From: Anaeramoeba flamelloides
Taxonomy: Eukaryota > Metamonada > Anaeramoebidae
Reading direction: 5' to 3'
Length of the DNA: 64,000 nucleotides
NCBI GenBank assembly: GCA_027625915.1
Contig: JANTQA010000032.1
Coordinates: 2,914,001 to 2,978,000, forward strand
This document shows positions 26,601-36,000 of this stretch, piece after piece (position 1 is the first letter of the stretch; each line of letters opens with the position of its first letter). Under the pieces are notes generated by a model. The model searched no databases. It saw nothing but the letters and a program-made list of their open reading frames with translations, and was not told where the DNA came from. Both the position numbers and the translations under genes were made by a program.

Positions 26601-27204
26601 GATCTTAGTTCACATGTTCGTGTATGTGCTTATTCCAAATTTCAACAAGAAAAGAAAAAAACGAATAAAAAAATATCTTTGTCTTTTGAGAGGATCCAAA
26701 AGAATCAAGAAAAAAAAAAAGGAAGCAAAAAGAGTTACTGTTTTGCAGCAAAAAAATGATCTGAAACGTAAGAAAAGAGATTTTTCTTGAAGCTTTTGAA
26801 TCGTTCCCAATCTTTTTCAAAGTGCTTAACCCGTCAGGTATTTGTGCCATTTGGATCTTGAGTGTTAAAGGGGGTGGGAGATTCTTTATTTTTAAATTTT
26901 GGTAAAATTTGTCTTTGTTTTCTTCATACAAAAAGAGACTACGCCACGGTGAGCTTAAATAAAAAAGATCTGTTCGTAAACGTTTCTTGTATCTCTTCTT
27001 GGGTGGGAACAAAAAAACTTCGTTTTGGATGAATAAGGAGTTAATAAGATCGAATTTTTTTTTGACTTTGTTTTTGTTTGTTGGAAATTTAATTTGTTGG
27101 AATTTTGTTGATGTTTCTTGAATGTTAAACAGTTGGTTGTGTGCTACGGAGGTGTGTAGCATTCTTCCGTATTGCCAAATTAGTTCATAAAAATCTAATT
27201 CCAT
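20630..27204 (-). CDS. E2F/DP-like winged-helix protein (two exons, 4.46 kb intron)
   Basis: Exon 1 is 27204-26739 (466 nt), exon 2 is 22278-20630 (1649 nt); the GT-AG join is in phase 1 and gives 704 residues. The join itself rebuilds a winged helix: SRKISFLTFQIIFLLQNK from exon 1 runs into SFKLNEISKILNFSRQRVW, then a hydrophobic helix and KTKLYAW. This follows the E2F/DP order (SL.LLT..F..LLQ, LDLNEAA..L...RRIYDI.NVL, K..I.W), although the RRxYD contact motif is altered to RQRVW. E2F proteins bind DNA to control S-phase genes. Next comes a helical, lysine-rich region, a long Lys-Glu repeat and an Asn/Tyr/Phe-rich tail. The first 130 residues (YELIWQYGRMLHTSV..., PPPLTLKIQMAQIPDG) are unfamiliar. 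No marked box was recognised, so it may be another winged-helix factor. Confidence 0.6.
21038..21183. repeat. Hexanucleotide (CCTTTT)n tract coding for Lys-Glu repeats
   Basis: More than twenty nearly uniform six-base units, read on the minus strand as alternating Lys and Glu in the E2F-like protein. A few CTTTTT units break the uniformity. The unit length keeps the frame, so copy-number change would not disrupt the protein. Confidence 0.92.
22560..23865 (+). mobile_element. Degenerate LINE with RT motifs, in the E2F-like gene intron
   Basis: Translations across broken frames show non-LTR RT landmarks: NQFGFKKKLDTQIAVLNLL (with QFG.RK), DIQTCFDTI, GDPLSPLLFG, a damaged FADV motif near 22985, then ILYLGIWLDKK near 23350. 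From 23400 it parallels the LINE at 18280, through the shared segment before gcccaagttggaaa. Many stops and frame changes; no intact ORF. J2 is inserted between the catalytic motif and the thumb region. Confidence 0.75.
23053..23273. mobile_element. Family J MITE, copy J2 (221 bp), inside the LINE
   Basis: Ends agccaaatttcaaaatta and ctatttttgaaattaagct are inverted, TA at 23051-23052 and 23274-23275. The interior aligns with J3. Confidence 0.75.
23865..24175. repeat. Family K hairpin repeat
   Basis: The best hairpin of the family: ttttccagattcaaaagaa... (23865) pairs with ...tcttttgaattctggaaaa (23930). It is followed by T-rich and A-rich complementary blocks as at 15.6, 19.5 and 45.8 kb. 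Confidence 0.6.
24390..25000. repeat. Dispersed repeat family F, copy 1
   Basis: About 600 bp align with 49950-50570 in the same orientation (shared blocks include catttattgattcttg / catttattgaatcttg, ttttttattgaa, ttacaaatag). Diverged and non-coding. Both copies lie in introns of minus-strand genes. Confidence 0.6.
25564..26186. mobile_element. Long family C element (623 bp)
   Basis: Terminal inverted repeats of about 50 bp that include aataaatggtaaaaa and ttttcacttcattttcc, TA on both sides (25562-25563, 26187-26188). It shares its arms with the 169-bp C copies but has a longer, non-coding middle. It lies in the E2F-like gene intron. Confidence 0.75.
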
Positions 27205-28238
27205 CTATAAAAAATTAAAAAATAGTTTTTTTTTTTGCCTTTTGTTTTGCTATTTGGGCTTTGGGAAGGGGGTTGAAAAAAAGAAACAAATGTTAACTTG
27301 TTAAAACTACAAAACATGAATAAAAACTATCTTTTTTTTTCTGATTTTAGGGTTTTTTGTCATGACAATTTGTAAAGGAAAAGTAAAATATAAAATTTGT
27401 TTTGATCTATGATTTGTAAGTTTTTTTTAAAAAAAAAAATTAAACTTGTTAAAGAAATAGTAAGTCAGTGGTTTTAAGTAAATATTTTGAGAATCGTCAA
27501 ATCGAAAAATGAAAAATAGATAAAATTGGCAATTCCCAACAAATTCTTTTTTTACTGGTACTTGAAAATATAGTTCCATGTTCACCAAAAATATAAAAAA
27601 AATTAGCATATATTTAGGTTTCAAATATAAACAAATACAAACTATAGTAGTGACCAATTAAGTAAAGATAAAAAAAATATGTCAATTAAAAAATTTTAGT
27701 AAAAAGTAATATTCCAAATTCTAAATTAGAGAGTCTTTTTCACTTTTTGATCTCTTGAAATACAAAAGGAATTTTCTTTTGTTTAAATTTTAGTTTTTCT
27801 AAGTGTTAATTAACAGCAATAGTTTATGGTTTTTTTAAAAGTAATAAGGAAAATAGTGCACAAAATTTTTTGAACAAATTCTAAAATACTAATTTCCAAA
27901 AAAATTATCAAAAAATGAAAAAAGAGTTTTTTCATTCATTTAAATTGCATTGAATAAAATAATAATTTCAATTGGGTTTAAAAGAATCCAAATTACAACT
28001 TTGTAATTGGAATTTGTTGGGCAAAATATTTAGTTGTTTATTTGTTATAAAATATATATACAATTATGTCTAAAGGGGGTTAAAATATCATCCACAAGGG
28101 GCAGAAGGGGAATTCAAAACCTTTTGGGTTATTGTTTAAGGTTTTTAACACAATGGATATTTAATAAAATTGTTTAAAAAGATTCGGTACTGTTTGAAAT
28201 TTTGTTTTTGATGATTTTTCAAAAATATAGATCTTTTT
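27205..28238. other. Non-coding spacer upstream of the E2F-like gene
   Basis: No gene seen; presumably contains that gene's promoter. The short frame at 27427-27657 (minus) is AT-rich and looks like chance. Confidence 0.5.
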
Positions 28239-28427
28239 GCATCTCTAATATATTAAAAAATAATATTATTACTATTTTTGATATTATTAGAAAAAGAGAT
28301 ACATCATATTTATTAGCCTTAGTGGGTAATAAATTTATTTTTGAGTCTTTAACAAAATTCCTAAATCATAATTTAGGAATTCGGGCAAATAAGAGGAATT
28401 AAAAACTCCTCCGTTAAATAATAAAAA
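28239..28427 (+). mobile_element. Very short 5'-truncated LINE insertion (189 bp)
   Basis: Only the last part of the LINE: its frame ends with LALVGNKFIFESLTKFLN and LGIRANKRN, close to the copy at 18280-19183. A-rich tail. The 18-bp target duplication aaaaatatagatcttttt is perfect (28221-28238 and 28428-28445). Confidence 0.9.
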
Positions 28428-28458
28428 AAAAATATAGATCTTTTTTTTTTTTTATTAA

Positions 28459-29657
28459 GGGGGTAAGTACATTTTTCATTTTTTGAGTGCCACCATTTAT
28501 GTGAAACTGAATCCTTCAAATCATTTCTTTAGCCAAATACATTGATATTTTCATAGATACTAGAGTGGAATATATCCTAGAATAAGATATTTTCATACCA
28601 ATAAAAAAACGGAAATATCAAAAAAATGAAAAAATTGATCAAAAAAAAATAAATAAAAATCATTTATTACTTGATCTTATCTGCAACATTTAACACAATT
28701 ACTTATTCTGTATTGGGTTTTATTTTTAATTCTTAATGAAAAAATTTTGTTTGGAAAATTTTTGATAAACAATTACTGTTTATTTCGAAAGAATTTCCAA
28801 AATGAATTTAAAAATCCCATTTTCATGTATGTCATCTAATTCTAGTTTTAGTTCAGAAAATCAGAGATTTTTTTAATTCTTCTTGAGAATGAGGGTTTAT
28901 TGGACAAATTCGTTTGATTTTATAAATATTTATTTTCCATTAAAATGAGAACTCAAAAAAATTCAGAATCTGATTGAAATTTGTTATTGAATTTTTCAAT
29001 TATTTTGATTTGAATCTTTTGTAACCTTTATTTAATTCCGAGAATTAAACCCCTTTATTTTAATTTTTGAAATAGTATTCCTTGTTTTGGCTTTGTTTGA
29101 TAAAAATATTTTAAAAAGGAATTTTGAAAGTAAATTTGTCACAAAAGGTTTTTTAAAATAATAATAAATAGTAATGGGACGAGAAATTCAAGGAAAAAAA
29201 TAGTTTGTATTCATACAAACTAAGAATATAAAGAAAATAAATCTTCGAAAATAGGCTTTTATCGATTTTTTTTTTTTTCATTTTTAATTTCAACAAATTT
29301 ATTTGGAATGGTGATCTTTTGTGTTTGGTCTTCTAAAAGAAAATATTTGTTTCAAATGCACACCCTTTCGGGTATATTTTGTTGGTTTACTGTTTGGTTA
29401 ATTTCGATCATTGGTATAAACACATTTCTAGATCCAAAACTTTATTTAATAAAACCAAAAATTTAATAAAAAAAAAAAGGGTCAAAAAATTGAAAAAATT
29501 AAGATTCAACTCTGAATTGCTTTGATTCCATTCATGAATAGACTAGTAGATGGTGTTTTGGTTTCAAAGTATCAATATTTGGGGGCACTCAAAAAATATT
29601 TTTCAGTAATGTTAACACAATGAAAAATTTTCAAAATGTTAAAATGTACTTACTTCC
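28459..29657. mobile_element. TTAA-flanked inverted-repeat element, piggyBac-like, non-autonomous
   Basis: 1199 bp between TTAA (28455-28458) and TTAA (29658-29661). Tips are gggggtaagtacatttt and, read inward from the right, ggaagtaagtacatttt. A further matching block, ttttttgagtgcc, lies near 28490 and, inverted, near 29585-29600. TTAA duplication is the mark of the piggyBac superfamily. No transposase frame remains. Confidence 0.7.
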
Positions 29658-29661
29658 TTAA

Positions 29662-31790
29662 GGGAGTAGTCATTTTTGAAAATAAAATGAAATCTTCTCA
29701 AGATCTTTAAATAATTTTTTTTTTATAATTTGTGTTTCGATTTATGAAATGGATGAGTTAACCTCAATGAAACAATTTATTAATTTGAGTCTCGTTTTTG
29801 AAATCAAAATTTACATGTTTCCAATATAAAACGAAACAAAGTAACCTATTATTTTTGTTTAAGAATCAAGTTAATTCTTGAAAATGGGAAAACATATTTT
29901 CGGTTTTATTGTTGGAAAGTATTGATTTCGATAGCAAATTTTTTATTTGGTTTCTTTTACTTTGATTAATCTTTCAATTCAAATCTTAGCCATTAAAACC
30001 AATTGTAGAATATTTGATCCAATAAATGAATATTTGGTAGAAGCATAACTACAGTTTATCAATTAAATTGAGATCTATTCAGCAAAATAAATTTTTTTCT
30101 TTAATGTTTTTAAAAACGTCGTTTTCTGATTTTCAGAAAATGAAAAAAAATTTTCAATTTTGAAAAATTTTTTTAATAAATTATTTGGTCTTATTCACAA
30201 TAATCAATATAACAATTCAAATGATTTTTGGTAGAAAAAATATGATTTTGAATTTTGTGGATCAAATAAACTAATTCTCAAATATCTTGAAGAAAATTTT
30301 AAATTGAAAAAATCTAATTTAATCTTGTACAAAAACAAAATTACTTGGTAAAATTTTTAAAAGACTGTAAAACTTTAATTATTATGATTATTATTCTTAA
30401 AAATATAAAATTATTTTTTAATCGGTTGAATACATGAATTGTTTGATTAACCAAAAGTTTTATCTCAAAAAAGAAATAATATCTTTATATTAATATTACT
30501 GGTAACAAAGACTTGTATAAGTATAATAATGATCAAAATGACAATAAACCGGATAAATACATGTTTCAATGTGAGAAATATAATGAATTTAATAGTTTTC
30601 TTTTTCAGAAAAAATGGAAAAAAAAAATTGATTTCATTAAACTAATTTTCTTTTTTGGTTTTCTTAGTCGATCATAATTATACCACACTTAACATATACA
30701 AAATTTGTAACTAGAGAATACCACCAATAGCATATTTTAAAATTTTGTCTTGTTGTGGTAGAAGACTTATCCCTTAAGTTTTTTTTAAAAAATTAAAATA
30801 ATATTCACTATTTTTTGACTTTTTTTTTTATTTCATTAGGTAATTGTATTAAAATTCCATTGAAATATTTTTCAAGAAAAATTAATAAAAATCGTTTTGA
30901 AACTAATAAACAAGTGTTTTTTTAAACATTGAAAAGAAAAAAATTTTTAGATAAAATGAATTAAAAGGGTATATGTATTCAGTAATGGAAATGTCTTTCA
31001 AAAAAGAACTACTGTGAAAAAATATAATTCCAATATTTTTTATTTGGAACTACAATTCAAAAAAAAAAAAAACATGAAAACAAAAAAAAATATGACAAAA
31101 AAAATTCTCTTTGCAAGAATTATTAGGATTGGTTAGGATTATGCCGAAAACAAGTGACTCCATTTAAAACTATTATAGATCGAGATATTTAAAAAATATG
31201 GTTTTCTATCATATTTTATTTCTATTTGGTACTATTGTTCTATCATAAGAGTATTCTTGTTTAACTATCCAAAAGTTTATTTTTCATTTTTCAGTTAAAA
31301 AATAAACCAAAACAGTTTTTTGAACATTATTAAAGAACATTCTACTGTAAATTCTATCACAATATAAATAAAATATGATATCTTGTTTATACAATTCATT
31401 TAAATTATGAATAGTCGTCGGAAAAATTCCAAATTAATAAATTGTATGGATTAATTTTACTATTTCAAAAAATATAATTGTGGGAACCTAGAAAAACAAA
31501 GAATTTTTTATTTCGATAGATATTGAAACCTTGAGTTCTCATTTTTGTCCATTGTATTAGCGAGGGGGGGGAGGGGGGGGGTATATCAGTGTTGAATCTT
31601 TAAAATTTCATTTTTATATATAATAATTTTTTTTAAATATAAGATTCTATTAAATTTCATTTGTATTCAAAAAATTCATTCCTAGGTTCTTGAAATAAAC
31701 ATTTTTAAAAAAAAGGTCAAATAGAAAAAAAGTTGAACATGTGCCATTTTTCAATCAGCAGGGTCCTGTTTATAAAGGTCTAATTACCCA
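29662..31790. other. Non-coding spacer with a G-run
   Basis: No gene seen in about 2.1 kb. The only striking item is the G-rich run at 31563-31581. Confidence 0.5.
31563..31581 (+). repeat. G-run interrupted by one A
   Basis: Eight G, one A, nine G in a very AT-rich background, followed by tatatcag. A similar G-run followed by tattctgatag starts the candidate element at 39839, so this may be the end of a related element. Confidence 0.6.
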
Positions 31791-32273
31791 GATTTAAAGG
31801 GGTTGAATGAATATTCAAACAAAATATTAATTTAGTAAAACCAAAATTATAATCATTTTTTTCAATTTATACTTTTTTTTTTTTTTCAATTTTTTTTTGA
31901 AGTAAAATTAATTATTATTTTTTTTTTTATTGCAAGATCTATAGTCACTTGGTAAAAATGTGTTATTTCAATGTTATTGATAAAGTAAAAATGATTGTAG
32001 AGAAATAATATTGATTTATTTTGGAATTTTATTTGGATCTTCAATAGAAGATCAAATTGAACATTGTTGTTTTTCTCAATAGTGGCCTGAAGAATTTCAG
32101 TTTTTCTATTTTTTTTAAAATATATTGATTTATTAGTTTTATTTCAGGTCGGTAAAAACTATTTTATGATATTTTCTATTCTACTTATTTCTTATTTAAT
32201 CTTCAAAGGTCAATAATAAAAAATATTTGTGATTTGAAAAAAATGTTGGACCACCTTTGATTGAAACAAAGTT
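31790..32273. mobile_element. Family A element, truncated copy A3 without C
   Basis: Aligns with A2 in the same orientation; right end ctttgattgaaacaaagtt with TA at 32274-32275. The left terminus is gone. At the place where A1, A2 and A4 hold element C it reads straight through (near 32040), giving the pre-insertion state. Confidence 0.7.
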
Positions 32274-33085
32274 TATTTTTTAATTTGAAACCTTATGAAA
32301 ATAAAAAGAAAAATTAATTTAAAAAAGAAAAAAATGAACTCTAAAGGGATAATGTGTTATATTGTTGATCAAATTAACAAATCCAATTTTTGTTTATTAT
32401 TGAAATCCTATTTGTTCTTATGGAGATCTTCAAAAATAGTCAATTGTTTTACAAATATTTAATCGATAGATGAAAGAAAAAATCAGGCCAAAGGTATTAT
32501 TAGAAAAACTGTAGTTGTGTCCAATTCTACATTTTGTCTTTAATAATTAATTGTTTCTTTTATTAATAGATCTTATTTTTGTTTTCACAAGACTACCTTT
32601 AAAAAAATATTGTGAATTTTTTCTCCTGAAAGAATAAGATACTTCAAATCAAATATTTTTCAAAACATATCATAATAAATGAGATTATCACTTTTGTTTT
32701 ACTTGCTAATAATTTTTAACCAACAAATTCACAATATGCGTAACATTTAATACTTTCAAATTGGGTTACCCTTTCAAAATTTTATAAGAACTTTATTGAG
32801 AAAAGTACAAAAAATTTGATAAAAAATGTCTGAAAAAATAAAATCAGGTATAATCTTTTGAAAAAAAACCAAACACTTTAACGAAAATCAAAGAATTAAG
32901 ATTTTATCAGTTTGTGAAAAAAAGAAAAAAAAATCTAAAATTCTTGAAAAAGTAAAAAAAAAAATGATTAAAAAAAAGGAGAACAAATATGCGAAATTGG
33001 AGAATAAATAGCATTTTGTTCAGAAAAAAAAATGGGAAATTGGGAATTTATTTTTTAAAAATTTACCATTTTCAGAAATCAAAAA
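32274..33085. promoter_or_regulatory. Upstream region of the secreted C2-protein gene
   Basis: AT-rich, with no other gene. A possible 5'-UTR intron ends at ccattttcag, 10 bases before the start codon; a GT near 32847 could be its donor. Both are weak readings from sequence alone. Confidence 0.3.
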
Positions 33086-36000
33086 ATGAAAACAAAGTAC
33101 CTTTTGTTTTTTGTATTTTTCTTGCTTCTTTCTCAATGCGCAACTGCAACTTTTCAGAAAGAACAAAAAATACTCAATTTGATGGGCAAGCGTACTCATC
33201 TTGAAAAGCCAAGAATGAAGTATTCCCAGATCTTTTTAGAAGAGAGTGGCCTTGAACAGAAAGAGATCGGAAAAAGAAAATATGGGATAAATTTTGAAAA
33301 GCAAACAGAAAGAGGCTTTTTAAAATACCAACACTTAAGCCACTCGAAAAGGGTCTTTAATATTGATGGAGACGATCGTATTCGCGATCTTGTTTGTTCA
33401 AAAGAAGAAGATGGGGATATTTATATTCGAACAATCGAGAACCAGAACGTTAAATTAAATGAAGAATGGCCAAGAGGCTATCTTGTGACTGGGCTTGATT
33501 GGGACGAGTGTGGAGAAGAAGGTAGTGGCAAATATTTTCGAATTTTATCTGTGCCACAAGAAGTTGAAAAAAATATTTGGAAGATTAAAGTAAAAAATGT
33601 AAAATTCTTCGATCTGTTTCATACAAGCAAATTCAAAATTCACCACAAACCAACTTTTAATAATAAAGCTAACAACAACAACAACAATAAATTAATCAAA
33701 AATGAAAACGAACAACAAAAACAAGAGCAAGAACAAGAACAAGAACAACAAAAAAAACAACAACAAGAAATTAATCAAAAGCAAAAACACAACAAAAACG
33801 AATTGCAATTTGATTGGAGAGGAGGAGATCAAGAAACGTTTGGAGTCAATTATGATTTTGAAAAGGAAAAGGCAGACAACGAATTTGTTCTTTTAGAAGA
33901 AGAAGGATTGCCAAAGATTGTCTGTTCGAATTGTTATTCTTTAATTCAATTAGACTTGTTGGTCGAATTCGACATTGATCGGGAAGGGTTAAATTATTTC
34001 AACATTGAAATCAACACACAGACAAAGAACGTAATTGAAGCGAGGCTGCTCAAGCAAATTTTAAGGTATGAGATCGAAAAAAGGGTTGTTGAGCCTAAAA
34101 AGCGCTTCAGCCTGGTGTTTAGCATTGGGCCGATACCTATTTACATCGACTTTGAGGTCGGGCTGGACATCTCTTGTTCCGGGGAGTTAATTTTCAACGG
34201 CAACATCACCGCGGGCATTGTGCTGAACACCGAAGGCATGTTTGGCGCGACGTACACCAAGCAGCAAGACTGGCAAGAGAAGGGCGACTTTGATTACTCG
34301 ATCATCCCGATCAAGCCCTCGCTGGCGGGCAGCGACATTGACTTGAATCTGCACATCGGGATCTACCCCGTCTTTAACACTGTTGTCAACCGCGCGATTT
34401 CGTGGATGCAAATCTTGAAGCCCTACATGCTTGCCAAGTTTACGACGGACGTCGATGAGAAATGCAACAACGGGGTTGTCCATTGGGAAACCTTTTTTGG
34501 GATGGATGTGCTGGTGTACCTCCCGAGGGTGGAGCTGCCCGTGATCGACGACTGGATCAATCCGTACTTAAACCAGTCATGGGAATGGACGATCGTTGAA
34601 TTGATGAAAATGAATTGCTCCTTTTGCGAGGGCTGCGTCGACAGCCTGGACGCTGAGCAGAACTTTGAAAGGATAGGTAGCACGAACAATTATTTCAAAA
34701 TCAGCGAAGAGGACGACATCGGGGTCTATTTGACCGTTGAAAGGGGCAACGACTTGGAGAACAATAACATTTTGGACAAAATCGATCCCTATATCAACAT
34801 CTGTATCCAGGAGAATGGCAAGTGTGGGAAGGTGTTCCAAACTTCGATCAAGGATAACACATTAAACCCGGTTTGGAACGAAAAAATGTTTTTGGGATCC
34901 ATCCAGCCAGACTCAAAGCTTCTTTTTAAACTTTATGACGACGATCTATTATTCGACGACTTCTTGGGCGAGTTTGATTATCAACTGAATAATTGTGGCG
35001 ATGAAGAATGTAGCGAAAAGCACTTTTTGAAAAAGAGCAACGAAATTAAAGGCGAGATCGAATTTAAAATTGAAAAGGGGCTGAACCATTTCTTTGTTGA
35101 AATAATCAATGCCACAAATTTAATCGAGGGCAACTATTACATTGAAATAACCAGGCTGGATTTATCTGAAACCGTGAACAGCGAGAAGATTAATTCAGAA
35201 TCGCCAATATTTAATGAGATTTTTAAATACAGCTTTATCAAAACCAACACCGAATTTAATTTGAAATTGAAAAGGGAAAATGCGAGCTCGGATGATGAGG
35301 TTATTTACCAATTTAATTTTTTTGATACAATAACTAATGATCAACAAATCGTCGTAAAAAATTTTGAGTATAACAATAGAGCATCATCGTTGGCGCTAAA
35401 CTTAAACAAAAACCCCATTATTTTACCCTTCGGCACATGGTCCGACGAGATGAGCATTGAAGGCAATTCCATGAGGATCTTTCAAATCGTGAACGATAAC
35501 AATCAAAAATTTGATCAATTCCAAATCCTGACTAATCGCCAGAATGACGAAAAATCGCAAATATACTTATGGGACGATTATCCCGAGGGCGCCACAGGTG
35601 ACGCCATAGGCTATTGGGAGGATACCAAGACTGGCTGGGTCAGTGTGCAAGATTCAATAAATTTCTATTACATCGGGATCGGCACAGTTGCAAATTCAAA
35701 GAACGAAAGGCTACACTTACACTTAAAAGTGCAAAGAATCGCGCAGCCGGGCGACGGGCTGATCAAAGGCTTTATCCAATCTGGCGGCTATATCAATTTT
35801 AAAATAGCGAGCGACCATTTTAATGACAACGACAATACCAACGGGGTGGACCCCAATAAGTCAAACGGCCTGGCCATTTATGCGCAATCAAATCTCAATT
35901 CCGATCCTGATCTCTTTTTGTATGACTCAAATTTGAAAAATATTTCATTAATTACAAATAGACTGGGGATCAATGAACTGATGATCATACCATATAACTG

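Noticed and set aside
27130-27204. Resemblance of YELIWQYGRML to the plant PIF phytochrome-binding motif
   Set aside because: Too short, and the rest of the protein has no bHLH domain.
34187-34840. Antisense ORFs of 87-98 codons
   Set aside because: Shadows created by the GC-rich codons of the C2-protein gene.
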